Positions 45,500-56,929 of a stretch of DNA of 64,000 nt are shown piece after piece. Made by a program: the position numbers and the translations under genes. Numbering within the stretch: the stretch's first letter is position 1; every line of letters begins with the position of its first letter. The DNA is from Microglena sp. YARC (Eukaryota > Chlorophyta > Chlorophyceae > Chlamydomonadales > Chlamydomonadaceae). The notes beneath the pieces are model-generated. The model saw only the letters and a list, made by a program, of their open reading frames with translations. It searched no databases and was not told the origin of the DNA. The stretch covers positions 46,861,221 to 46,925,220 of the forward strand of contig CM039462.1 in NCBI GenBank assembly GCA_022414725.1, given 5' to 3'.

Positions 45500-46280
45500 A
45501 TACTTCCCCCTCCTCTATACGTTCCTCCCTCACTATTCCCTTCCACCCCATCCTCACTCTCCCTTTCTCCCATCCCCCCCCCCACCCCCACCACCCACCC
45601 ACCACCCACCACACCCCATCCTCACTCCCCCTCCCCCCTTCCCCTATGCCCCCCCCCCCACACACACACATACTCCCGCCCACCCCCCATCCCCCCCCTC
45701 CACCCCCAACCCCCTACCTTCACCCCCATCCCTTCCACCCCTCATCTTCCCCACCCCCCATCCCTCCCCTCCCCCACCCCATCCTCACTCCCTTTTCTCC
45801 TTTTCCCCTTTTCCCCCCATCCTCCCCCCCCCCCCCCCCCCCCCCCCCCCTCTCACTCCACCATCTCATTGACCCCTATCCTCCCACTCAGCAGTTCTTC
45901 CAACCGTTTACCCCCCCCCCCCCCCCCCCTCCCCTTGACATCCCCCCTGCCCTTCCTCTCCCCCCCTCCTTGCCCCTTTTATTCCTCCTGCCCCCCCCCC
46001 CCCCCTCCCTTGCCATCCTACCCCACCCCCCACCCACCCTATCCCCCCCACTCCCCATCTCCTTGACCCCTAGCCTCCCACTCAGCAGTTCTTCCGACCG
46101 TTTTCCCCCTTGACATCCCACACCCCATTTCCCCCCCCTCCTTCCTCCTCTCCCCCCCTCCCCTTGACATCCTACCCCCCCCCCCCCCCCCCCCCCCCCT
46201 CGCCCCCCACTCCCCCTCCTCTTCCTCCCCACCCCTCCTCCTGCCTACCTGCCCCCGTCCACCCATCCCGACCGTAATCA
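45500..46280. repeat. C-rich low-complexity tract
   Basis: Long polypyrimidine sequence with C runs of 15-30 near 45,827, 45,912 and 46,176. No coding support. Confidence 0.85.
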
Positions 46281-46323
46281 ATCGACTCACTTGAAGTCGG
46301 CCCCTTGTTGATCTGTCAAATGC
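46281..46323 (-). repeat. Donor-side copy of the 46,492-46,535 exon
   Basis: The minus strand reads TTGACAGATCAACAAGGGG, then CCGACTTCAA and a GTGAGTCGATTG donor, the same junction as in the true exon. Confidence 0.9.
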
Positions 46324-46491
46324 CCTTCCCTTACCCTCCCTTCCTCCTACCCCTTCCTCCTCCTCCCCCCCTTCCTCCTTCCCCCTCCCCCTGCCCTCCT
46401 GCCCCCTCCTCTTCTTCCCCACTTCCTCCTCCCCCCTCCTACTGCCTACCTGCCCCCGTCCACCCATCCCGACCGTAATCAATTGACTCAC

Positions 46492-46535
46492 TTGAAGTCG
46501 GCCCCTTGCTGATCTGTCAACTTGGCCGGGAGATG
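46492..46535 (-). CDS. Calmodulin-like EF-hand protein, small exon before EF-hand 1
   Basis: 44 bases between a ctgtctgcag acceptor and a GTGAGT donor encode HLPAKLTDQQGADF plus two bases. LTDQQGADFK corresponds to LTEEQIAEFK at the N-terminus of calmodulin. It joins in phase 0 to the upstream exon (KKRGK) and in phase to the EF-hand 1 exon. Confidence 0.88.
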
Positions 46536-46559
46536 CTGCAGACAGATGGACAGGAGAAG

Positions 46560-49500
46560 TTTACATATACTTAAACTTAAACATACAAATAAACTTGGCA
46601 AGGAGGTGCTGCGGACATACAGGCAGGAGTACGTTACATAAACATAAACATAACAATACATAAACATTAACATAAAATAATATTACATAAACATAAAAAA
46701 TATTACATAAATAATATTACACAAACATAAACATAAACATGATCATAAACATAACATAACATAAACATGAACATGAACATAAACATCAACATAAGCATGG
46801 CAAGGAGGTGCTGTGGACATACAAGCAGGAGTACGTTACATAACCATAACCATAACCATAACCATAACCATAAACATAACAATGCCGAGACAGGACAGCG
46901 GCACAAACAGGTAACTACCCAGTAAAAAAAAAATCTTATGTATATCATATAAAAAATACTTGGCAAGGAGGCGCTGCAGACAGACAGACAGACAGACAGG
47001 CAGGCAGGCAGGAGTACGCCAGGGATATTTGTTTCAAATAAAAAAGAGGAAATCTTATTCCTTTTCATTTTATTCCTCCCTATTTTCCTCCCAAAACAGG
47101 ATCCTTTTCCGATTTTGGTCGATTAAGGTAATTTTTAGTCAATTTCTGTAAAAAAACGAAAAACTTTTTTTATTTTTAGGTTTCTTATTTCAGCAATTTT
47201 GGCCAAAACGGGGTCTTGTATTCCGATTGGAATGTATTCCGGAAAAAATATCCCTGGAGTACGCTACTTAAACTTAAACATAAGCATGGCGATGGCAAGA
47301 CAGGACAGCAGCACAACCTGCCAGCTGTCTAGTTGTACAAAAGCAACTTGGCAGGGAGGTGCGGCAGAATGATAGACAGGAGTACGTTAAATAAACACAA
47401 ACATACGCATAACACTGGCGAGACAAGACAGCAGCACAACCTTTAAAATGTTTGATTAAAAAAAAAATGATCATCTATGTATTTCAAATATAAAACACGT
47501 GGCAGGGAGATACTGCGGACAGATAGGCAGAATAATGTTACATAAACAAAAACATAAACATAAACATAAGCTTGGCAAGGAGGTGTGGACAGACAGACAG
47601 GCAGGAGTACGTTACGTAAACTCAAACATGAACATAAGCATAACATCTGCATAACACTGCCGAGACAGGACAGCAGCAAAGCCTGCCAACTGTCCAGTTC
47701 TACAAAATCAACTGGGCAGGGAGATACTGTGGACAGACAGGCAGGAGTACGTTGTACAAACATAAACATAATCGTAAACTTAAACATACAAATAAGCTTG
47801 GCAAGGAGGTGTAGACACCAGGGTACTACTAAGCGCGCGCGGCAGCACGGTTCCGCGCTGCCTTTTTGAGCCCCTCTGCGCGTTTCGCGCACTTTTTCAA
47901 CCCCCTGTGGGCGCAGCGCGCAGTTTTTGCAGTTTTTGCACTAAAAAGCGCTGGCCAATTTGACGTTTGTACGCTTTAAGCACTGACCAATTTGGCAAGA
48001 AGTAGTACCCTGATGGACAGACAGACAGTATTACGGCACATGAACTTATACATATGCATAAACATAAACATAAACATCAGTCTAACAATGCCGAGACAGG
48101 ACAACGGCACAACCTGCCAACTGTCCCGTTAAAAAACAACAAGTGATCTTTTATGTATTTCATACATAAAACTTTTGGCAGGGAGATGCTGCGGACAGAC
48201 AGGCAGGCAGGAGTAGGTTACATAAAAATAAACTTAAACATAAACATAAGCTTAGCAAATCAATGCCGAGGCGGGACAGCGGCACAACCTGCCAACTGCC
48301 CAGTTTTACAAAAGCAGCTTTGAACTTAGCAAATCAATGTTGAGGCAGGACAACGGCACAACCTGTCAATAGTCCACCTATACAAAAGTAAGTTAGCAGG
48401 GAGATGCTGCAGACAGACAGGCAGGAGTACGTCACATAAACGTAAACTTAAACATAAACGTAAACTTAAACATACACATACACATAAACATAAACATGAA
48501 CATGAACATAAACATAGACATAAATATAAACATCAGCATGAACATAAACATAAACATGAACATGAACATGAACATGAACATGAACATAAACATGAACATA
48601 AACATAAACATGAACATGAACATGAACATGAACATGAACATAAACATGAACATAAACATGAACATAAACATAAACATAAATATAAAAATCAGCATGAACA
48701 TAAACATCAGCATAACAATAGCAAGACAGGACAGCAGCACAACCTGTTAAATGTTTGGTTAAAAAAACGAAAGTGATATTCTATTAAAAAAAGTGATATT
48801 TTAAACGAAAGTGATATTTTATTAAAAAAAACGAAAGTGATATTCTATGTATTTCAAATATAAAACACGTGGCAGGGAGATGCTGCGGGCTGACAGGAGC
48901 ATGTCACATAAACTTGAAGACAAACATGACAATGGCGAGATTACACATAAACATGAACATAACAATGGCGAGACAGGACAGCAGCACAACCTGTTTGGTT
49001 TAAAAAACGAAAGTGATATTCTATGTATTTCAAGTATAAAACACGTGGCAGGGAGATGCTGCGGACAGATAGACAGGCATATGTTACATAAACTTGAACG
49101 TAAACATACAAACAAGCTTGGCAAGGAGGTTCTGCGGACATACAGGCAGGTGTACTTTACATAAACATAAACAAAAACATAATCGTAAACTTAAATATTC
49201 AAATAAGCTTGGCAAGGAGGTGTGGACAGACAGACAGACAGGCAGGAGTACGTTACACAAACATAAAAATAGACATAACAATGCCGAGACAGGACAGCGG
49301 CACAACCTGGTAGACAGGCGAATGTTATACAAACTTGAACATAAACATACAAATAAGCTTGGCAAGGAGGTGCTGGTCACAGACAGACAGGAGAACGTTA
49401 CATAAACTTAAACGTACGAATGAGCTTGGCAAGGAGGTGCTGGTCACAGACAGACAGGAGAACGTTACAAAAACTTAAACATAAGCACAACATAAGCTTG

Positions 49501-49610
49501 GCAAAACAATGCCCAGACAGGACAGCGGCACAAGCTTCCTACACTCCAGTTTTACAAAAGCAACTTGGCAGGGAGATGCTGCAGACAGACAGACAGACAG
49601 GCAGGAGTAA
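46560..49610 (-). repeat. Acceptor-side array of the 46,492-46,535 exon
   Basis: Many copies (about 20) of the acceptor plus first 15 exon bases occur, on the plus strand as cttggcaaggaggtgctgcg or ggcagggagatgctgcag. They are linked by acataaac-rich stretches (including (catgaa)n at about 48,485-48,720), gacagacaggcagg runs, and a repeated phrase gccgagacaggacagcggca. Exon copies decay after AAG. Confidence 0.85.
47819..48012. mobile_element. hAT-like MITE, 194 bp, second copy
   Basis: Perfect 12-base terminal inverted repeats cagggtactact and agtagtaccctg. Same length as the 12,688-12,881 copy, inverted. Flanking 8-mers gtagacac and atggacag match at only 5 of 8 positions, so the target duplication is decayed or absent. 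Confidence 0.85.
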
Positions 49611-49619
49611 GTTACATGA

Positions 49620-49760
49620 ACTCATATTTGCAATCACTCCCCCCCCCCCCCCCCCCCTCCCACACACACACACACCCTCCACCACCACCATCACCCCCCC
49701 CACACACACACACACACACACACACACTTATAAACACACACACTCACCACAAAACCACCA
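49620..49760. repeat. Poly-C and (ca)n tract
   Basis: A C run at about 49,639-49,657 and (ca)n and (cac)n runs. Confidence 0.9.
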
Positions 49761-49769
49761 CTTACCTTC

Positions 49770-50530
49770 GCTCTCTTCTTTAGCCAGCTGAAGACTTGCA
49801 CAAAGAGGGATGACTTGACCTCAGATAGGTCATTATTCAAATACAGGCACTCAATCCCCCCCCCCCCCCCCCCCCTCACACACACACACATACATACGCA
49901 CACCTCACCACCCTCACCACCACTCACCTTCCCGCTCTTGTTTAGCCAGCGGAAGAGGAATGAGTTTGTATCAGTGCGCTCACACTCACATTCACGATAT
50001 TTTCACTCCTCCCCCCAACACCCCGACCCCACCCCCACCACACCACCACCACCACCTCTCACCTTCCCTCTCTTCTCCAGCCAGCGGAAGACGTGCACGA
50101 AGAGGGATGAGTTAGCCTCGTCAGGTCATTATTCAAATACAGACACTCGATCCCCCCACACACACACACCCACACCAACACCCACACACTCCCACACACT
50201 ACCACCACCATCACCCGCTCCACCCACCCACCCACCCACCACCACCACCACTCACCTTCCCTCTCTTCTTCAGGCAGTGGAAGACATGCACAAAGAGGTA
50301 TGAGTTAACCTCGGACAGGTCATTATTCAAATACAGGCACTCAATCCCCCCCACACACACACCCACACCCACACACACACCCACACACTACCACCACCAT
50401 CACCCGCTCCACCCACCCAACCACCCACCCACTACCACCACCACTCACCTTCCCTCTCTGCTTCAGCCAGCGTAAGACGTGCACAAAGAAGGATGAGTTA
50501 ACCTCGGACAAGTCGTTATTCAAATGCAGG
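49770..50530 (-). repeat. Donor-side copies of the 50,666-50,783 exon
   Basis: Five copies near 49,770-49,850, 49,930-49,960 (short), 50,060-50,140, 50,255-50,340 and 50,445-50,530. Each gives, on the minus strand, LNNDLSEVNSSLF and RWLKKRGK-like text followed by GTGAGT or GTAAGT, then (cac)n and poly-C. Differences between copies fall mostly at third codon positions; one copy has a small deletion. Confidence 0.88.
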
Positions 50531-50665
50531 CACTCAATCCCCCCCCGCCCCACCCACACACGCACCCACACACACACCCACACACACACACACTACCACC
50601 ACCATCACCCGCTCCACCCACCCACCACCACCACCACCACCACCATCAGTACCACCACCGCTCAC

Positions 50666-50783
50666 CTTCCCTCTCTTCTTCAGCCAGCGGAAGACATGCA
50701 CGAAGAGGGATGAGTTAACCTCGGACATGTCATTATTCAAATCCGGAAGTAAGTCTTGCTTAGGGAAGATACTGCTGTCCATC
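50666..50783 (-). CDS. Calmodulin-like EF-hand protein, upstream exon
   Basis: The acceptor is gttgtgggtgcag and the donor GGGAAG followed by GTGAGC. The exon carries 39 codons including MDSSIFPKQDLLPDLNND and SSLFVHVFRWLKKRGK, leaving on a whole codon that joins to HLPAKLTDQQ. An ATG is its first codon, so it could hold the start, or translation may begin further upstream. The plus strand is also open here, but only the minus reading joins in phase with the EF-hand exons. Confidence 0.7.
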
Positions 50784-50817
50784 CTGCACCCACAACATTG
50801 AAGTAGCGCAAGGTTAG

Positions 50818-50917
50818 GTGGTGGTGGTGGTGGTGGTGGTGGTGGTGGTGGTGGTGGTGGTGGTGGTGGTGGTGGTGGTGGTGGTGGTGATGATGGTGGT
50901 GGTGGTGGTGGTGGTGG

Positions 50918-50951
<34 letters not shown>

Positions 50952-51135
50952 GGTGGTGATGGTGGTGATGATGCTGGTGGTGGTGGTGGTGGTGGTGGTG
51001 ATGGTGGTGATGATGATGGTGGTGGTGGTGTTGGTGGTGTTGTTGGTGGTGGTGGTGGTGTTGGTGGTGGTGGTGTTGGTGGGGGTGGTGATGATGATGA
51101 TGATGCTGTTGGTGGTGGTGGTGGTGGTGGTGGGT
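50818..51135. repeat. (ggt)n tract with gat/gtt variants
   Basis: About 315 bp of trinucleotide repeat. Confidence 0.97.
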
Positions 51136-51179
51136 ATGTATGTGTGTGTGAGTGTGTGTGAGTGTGTGCGTGTGTGTGT

Positions 51180-51540
51180 GGAACCACGATACTGCTGTCC
51201 ATCATGCGCTCACAACATTGTTGTATCCCAAGGTGAGTTGTTGGTGGGGGTGGGTGGGGGTGGGGGTGGGGGTATGTATGTGTGTGTGTATTTGTGTGAG
51301 TGTGTATGTGCGAGTGTGTGTGTGTGCGTGTGTGGAACCGCGATACTGATGTCCATCCTGCGCTCACAACATTGTGGTATCCCAAGGTGAGTTGTTGGTG
51401 GGGGTGGGGGGGTGGGGGGTATGTATGTGTGTGTGTATGTGTGTGAGTGTGTATGTGCGAGTGTGTGTGCGCGTGTGTGGAACCGCGATACTGCTGTCCA
51501 TCCTGCTCACAACATTGTACTATGACAAGGTTAGTTGGTG
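51180..51540 (-). repeat. Acceptor-side copies of the 50,666-50,783 exon
   Basis: Three copies near 51,183-51,235, 51,338-51,392 and 51,481-51,530. The minus strand gives caatgttgtgagcgca(g), then GATGGACAGCAGTATC, matching the true acceptor and exon start, linked by tg-rich repeats. Confidence 0.85.
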
Positions 51541-51798
51541 TTGGTGATGGTGGTGGTGGTGGGGTGGGGTGGGGTGGGGGGGGGGGGGGGTTGTGTGTGT
51601 GGGTGTGTGTGTGGGTGTGTGTGGGGCGGTATGGGTGTGTATAGGTGTATTTGTGTGTGTGTGTGAACACAGCACCCAACACACACAACCCAAAACAGCA
51701 AGGTATGTAACGCAGGCATGCTACAAGGAGCACCTTGAATAAAAGCCTGGTGATGGCAGTACAATTGAATTCAAGCCTGGTGATGGTACATAAGCCAA
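51541..51798. other. TG-rich tract and two copies of cctggtgatgg-taca phrases
   Basis: (gt)n and G runs up to about 51,665, then two ttcaagcctggtgatgg-like copies. No gene seen. Confidence 0.6.
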
Positions 51799-52678
51799 TG
51801 GGGATGGGATGGGATGGGATGGATGGGATGGGATGGGATGGGATGGGGGGATGGGATGGGATGGGATGGGATGGGATGGGATGGGATGGGATGGGATGGG
51901 ATGGGATGGGATGGGATGGGATGGGATGGGATGGGATGGGATGGGATGGGATGGGATGGGATGGGATGGGATGGGATGGGATGGGATGGGATGGGATGGG
52001 ATGGGATGGGATGGGATGGGATGGGATGGGATGGGATGGGATGGGATGGGATGGGATGGGATGGGATGGGATGGGATGGGATGGGATGGGATGGGATGGG
52101 ATGGATGGGATGGGATGGGATGGATGGGATGGGATGGGATGGGATGGGATGGGATGGGATGGGATGGGATGGGATGGGATGGGATGGGATGGGATGGGAT
52201 GGGATGGGATGGGATGGGATGGGATGGGATGGGATGGGATGGGATGGGATGGGATGGGATGGGATGGGATGGGATGGGATGGGATGGGATGGATGGGATG
52301 GGATGGGATGGGATGGGATGGGATGGGATGGGATGGGATGGGATGGGATGGGATGGGATGGGATGGGATGGGATGGGATGGGATGGGATGGGATGGGATG
52401 GGATGGGATGGGATGGGATGGGATGGGATGGGATGGGATGGGATGGGATGGGATGGGATGGGATGGGATGGGATGGGATGGGATGGGATGGGATGGGATG
52501 GGATGGGATGGGATGGGATGGGATGGGATGGGATGGGATGGGATGGGATGGGATGGGATGGGATGGGATGGGATGGGATGGGATGGGATGGGATGGGATG
52601 GGATGGGATGGGATGGGATGGGATGGGATGGGATGGGATGGGATGGGATGGGATGGGATGGGATGGGATGGGATGGGA
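51799..52678. repeat. (gggat)n pentanucleotide satellite, about 880 bp
   Basis: Almost pure gggat repeats with a few 4-base units (ggat), which shift the open frames. The long frames on both strands arise from the repeat alone. Confidence 0.99.
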
Positions 52679-52679
52679 T

Positions 52680-54320
52680 ACATTGGCCCCCACGGATGCA
52701 TATACCTATTGAACACCCAACTAAGAGGTGTTAAACAAGTTTAAGAGGTCCCCAGCCTTGCAGGCTAAAATGCCCATGTAGTGTTAACTAGGTGGAGACA
52801 GCCGTAGGGGGCATTCGAGATAGAAGCAACGTACATGATTGCGGTGGCCGGATGTTGCTCACGACCACATGCTATTGCAGCCTCGTTCGCGTGTTCCCTG
52901 TTCGTGTCTGCCCAGCTTGGCTGGCTGAAACTATGTACCCAAGTTCAAGTTCGAGCACTTGTCTACCCGGCTTGGCTGCTCGAGTGTCAGTAACCTTGTC
53001 CCCGTAAGCAGCGCTTCGTCGACCTCTGCTCCCGTCTGCTCCTGATAACTGCTTGCAGTTCGGATGTCCGTATTTTTGTCGCCGACAGGTCTGAAGCGCA
53101 GTGAATATCCCGCAGCGCCCTCTGAGATGAATTGCTCGTCTCTTGAAAACTGCGTTATCCCTGTCTGTCTTTTTGCCTCTGCCCGCTCTGAGTGGGTGTG
53201 AAAAATTCGCAGCCCTGTCGAAGTTGGGTTGCTCGCCTCGCTCTGCAAGTCAGTGGCCTTGTGAGAGCTACTGGGAACTCAGTAGCCAGTGAGAAAATCT
53301 TCGAAGAACTAGCGACCGCAGAAATTATTAAAGAGCAAAGCAGATTGATAGAGTTCGCATCGCCCGTCAGAGAACTACAGCGCAGATCGTTGTGATAGGT
53401 AGAATTAAGAGCGGGGAGTGAGCGAGTGAAGTGGAACGTGATAAAAACTTGCGGCAGAGAACCAAGAAGGTTGCAGTGTGTTTGGGCAGCAGGTGCAGGG
53501 GTGACGGTGTGCATTGGCATGTGCAGTGACTTTGGGATATTGTACTACACGAAACGGTTCCAGGCTGGATCAGTTTGAAACGGGGACGCGACTCCAGAAA
53601 AAGCGACCTCGCGCGCACGCGTCGCGCGCACGCGTCCCACACCAGAACGGGTTCTACTGCCAGGCTGCTGTAAGCGGTGCGGTCTAACGGATAACCGACA
53701 ACCGAACTGTCAGTTGCGATTCTACGAACAGCCTGGCACCTGGCGTGACTTGAATATAATCATGGGCGATTCAAGGCGGCGAGCACATATTCAGGTACAA
53801 GGCACGGCATAGGCAAATGCATAGCTAAGCTTAGCTAAGCTAAACTGCGAATGCAAAGATGTTACGTACTGCGAGGCTCATCGTGGCTCACACACAGATT
53901 CAGGCGGCGATTCAAATGTATGATTCAAACTGGAGGAGGTGGCGCGCCACGTGGCGACTCGTCGGACCGGCCAGAACGGTTGAGTAACGGCAAACAGAGT
54001 TCCTAATTGTACAGAGGCCTGGACCCGGATTCCCTCGGCCGTTGTGGGTTAGCACAAACACTGCCAGCGGAGTGGGCGACGACCTGCCTGGCTCCATGCA
54101 GCGCCTCGAGGGGTGGCTAGACAGTTGTTTGCAGGCCTTGCCTTCGAAACTTGTTATTTTGAACCCAAATGACCCACCCACCCTCCCTTACCAACATCCA
54201 AGCCTAATCTCTTACCCACCCAGGCAGCATAACATGGTGAAGGAAGGGTCGATTACCTTGAGCTTGCCAATACCTTTTGCGGCCTAGCAAAAGGCAATTT
54301 GATCAGAACAGCTGTAGCCT
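52680..54320. other. Mostly unique sequence, no confident gene
   Basis: This is the least repetitive stretch of the right half. A plus frame at 53,192-53,395 contains SVASEKIFEELATAEIIKEQ and looks protein-like, but no start, splice site or family supports it. Near 54,095 the minus strand has GAGGCGCTGCATGGAGCCAG followed by GTCGTC, resembling a donor-side copy of the 54,590-54,664 exon. Confidence 0.4.
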
Positions 54321-54389
54321 CTGCATCCTCAGTGGGATCTGTTCCCCACACCTGCATCAGCACCCACACCTTCTCCCCAGTTCCCCCCC

Positions 54390-54595
54390 CCCCCCACACA
54401 CACACACGCACCAGCACCCACACCCACTCCCCAGTTCCCCACACCCACACCCTCACCAGCACCCACACCCACTCCCCAGTTCCCCACACCCACACCCTCA
54501 CCAGCACCCACACCCACTCCCCAGTTCCCTACACCCACACCCGCCCCAGCACCCACACCTACTCCCCAGTTCCCCACACCCACACCCACACTCGT
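54390..54595. repeat. 36-49 bp tandem repeat (cacccacactccccagttcc)
   Basis: Five copies of ccagcacccacacccactcc plus ccagttccccacacccacac. Confidence 0.9.
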
Positions 54596-54664
54596 AGTGT
54601 CGTTTGGTGAGGTACGAGGTGCGGATCAGTTGACTGGCACCATGCAGTGCCTCAGCAACAGGAG
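54590..54664 (-). CDS. Candidate exon, function unknown
   Basis: The minus strand has an acceptor-like cttgaccag, then [20 protein letters not shown] and RHYE, then a GTGGGT donor. Upstream (57.0-59.5 kb) lie many copies of acceptor plus CTCCTGTTGCTGA. The pattern supports an exon on this strand, but the plus strand also reads open (QQQELVKM) with GTGAGT donors after it, so strand and function are unsure. Confidence 0.4.
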
Positions 54665-54679
54665 CTGGTCAAGATGTCC

Positions 54680-54800
54680 AATGGTGAGTCATGATCAAGA
54701 TGCCCCTTAATGAGTCATGGTCAAGATGTTCCTTGGTAAGTCATGGTCAAGATGTCCCTTGGTGAGTCGTGATCAAGATGCCCCTTAATGAGTTATGTTG
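54680..54800. repeat. About 30-bp tandem repeat (gagtcatggtcaagatg)
   Basis: Four copies of a ggtcaagatgtcccttggtg unit directly beside the candidate exon. Confidence 0.85.
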
Positions 54801-54814
54801 CGCATGGTGTTGAC

Positions 54815-56300
54815 GTTGGAGGTGTTGGTGTTGGTGTAGAAGTGCGTCGTACTTAGGGAAGGTACTGCTGCTAATCCTGGTTGTAATTGTTGGTGTTGGC
54901 GTAGGTGTTGGTGTTGGATTTGTTAATGGTGTTGTTGGTGGTGGTGGTAGTGGTGTTGCTTTTGTAAATGGTGGTCGTGGTGTTGGTGTTGGTTTTATCA
55001 ATGGTGTTGGTGTTGGTGGTGTTGGTTTTGTTAAAGGTGTTGGTGTTGGTGTTAGTGGTGTTGGTGTTAGTGGTGTTGGTTTTGTTTATGGTGTTGGTGT
55101 TGGTGTTGGTGTTGGTGTTGGTGTTGGTGTTAGTGGTGTTGGTTTTGTTTATGGTGTTGGTGTTGGTGTTGGTGTTAGTGGTGTTGGTTTTGTTTATGGT
55201 GTTGGTGTTGGTGTTGGTGTTAGTGGTGTTGGTTTTGTTTATGGTGTTGGTGTTGGTGTTGGTGTTGGTGTTGGTTTTTTAAATGGTGTTGGTGGTGGTG
55301 GTGGTGGTTTTGTTAATGGTGTTGGTGGTGTTGATGGTGTTGGTGGTGTTGGTTTTGTTAGTGGTGTTGGTGTTGGTGGTGTTGGTGGAGGTTTTGTTAA
55401 TGGTGTTGGTGGTGTTGGTGGTGGTGGTGGTGGTTTTGTTAATGGTGTTGGTGGTGGTGGTGGTGGTGGTGGTGGTTTTGTTAATGGTGTTGGTGTTGGT
55501 GGTGTTGGTGGAGGTTTTGTTAATGGTGTTGGTGTTGGTGGTGTTGGTTTTGTTTATGGTGTTGGTGTTGGTGTTGGTGTTAGTGGTGTTGGTTTTGTTT
55601 ATGGTGTTGGTGTTGGTGTTGGTGTTAGTGGTGTTGGTTTTGTTTATGGTGTTGGTTTTGTTTATGGTGTTGGTTTTGTTTATGGTGTTGGTGTTGGGGT
55701 TGGTGTTGGTGTTGGTTTTTTAAATGGTGGTGGTGGTGGTGGTGGTGGTTTTGTTAATGGTGTTGGTGGTGTTGATGGTGTTGGTGGTGTTGGTTTTGTT
55801 AGTGGTGTTGGTGTTGGTGGTGTTGGTGGAGGTTTTGTTAATGGTGTTGGTGGTGTTGGTGGTGGTGGTGGTGGTTTTGTTAATGGTGTTGGTGGTGGTG
55901 TTGGTGGTGGTGGTGGTTTTGTTAATGGTGTCGGTGTTGGTGTTGGTGGTGGAGGTTTTGTTAATGGTGTTGGTGTTGGTGGTGTTGGTGGAGGTTTTGT
56001 TAATGGTGTTGGTGTTGGTGGTGTTGGTGGAGGTTTTGTTAATGGTGTTGGTGGTGGTGGTGGTGGTGGTTTTGTTAATGGTGTTGGTGTTGGTGGTGGT
56101 GGTGGAGGTTTTGTTAATGGTGTTGGTGGTGGTGTTGGTGGTGGTAGTGGTGGTTTTGTTAATGGTGTTGGTGTTGGTGGTGTTGGATTTGTTAATGGTG
56201 TTGGTGTTGGATTTGTTAATGGTGTTGTTGTTTTTGTTGGTGGTGGTGGTTTTGTTAATGGTGTTAGTGTTGGTGTTGGTGGTGTTATTGGTGTTGGTGA

Positions 56301-56370
<70 letters not shown>

Positions 56371-56590
56371 AATGGTGGTGGTGGTTTTGTTAATGGTGTT
56401 GTTTTGTTTGGTCTTGTTAATGGTGTAGTTGGTGTTGGATGTGGTGGTGGTGGTGTTGGTGGTGGTGTTGATGGTGTTGGTGGTGGTGTTGATGTTTGTG
56501 GTGGTGTTGATGTTGGTGGTGGTGGTGTTTGATGTTGGTGGTGGTGGTGGTGGTGGTGGTGGTGGTGGTGGTGGTGGTGGTGGTGGTAAT
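54815..56590. repeat. (ggtgtt/ggt)n satellite with ttttgttaatggtgttggtg units
   Basis: About 1.75 kb of G/T repeats with a higher-order unit of 30-50 bp. Two inserts near 54,835-54,880 and 56,598-56,640 resemble the start of the 50,666-50,783 exon (minus strand SSTFPKYDALL and NTFPSHDVFL). Confidence 0.93.
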
Positions 56591-56644
56591 GGTGTTTGTG
56601 TAGAAATACGTCGTGACTGGGGAAGGTGTTGCTGTATGTATGTA

Positions 56645-56815
56645 TGTTACAGTCCACGGGTAGGCCAAATGGACTACAGGGACTTGCCCAACCGTAGTAG
56701 GAAGGGCTTAGAAGAAAAAGGCATTGATGAAGTGAACCCCAAACAACCATTTTACCACCGGTGGCCCTGAGTTCATGCTACAGTGATCATCTAATTCTAC
56801 AATATAATTAAATCA
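56645..56815 (+). repeat. Dispersed repeat (gtccaggggtaggccaaat family)
   Basis: gttacagtccacgggtaggc to attctacaatataatta, closest to the 13,925 copy. Confidence 0.7.
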
Positions 56816-56929
56816 TCATCTCATCTGGGATGATAATTTAATCGTGTGATAATGATCGCATTTTTCATGCATTGTAACTGCTGCTAATCCTGTGTTTGCA
56901 ATGTCGTTGTCGTTGTGGTCGACAATGCC

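Noticed and set aside
49770..50783. Plus-strand coding of the exon copies (QRKTCTKRDELTSD frame)
   Set aside because: It is open and has pyrimidine-rich acceptors, but ends in a stop before any donor and does not join to other exons, whereas the minus reading joins in phase to EF-hand exons.
50534..52693. A 719-codon minus-strand open frame across the gggat satellite
   Set aside because: It is translation of pentanucleotide and other simple repeats (IPSHP repeated), with equivalent open frames on the other strand.
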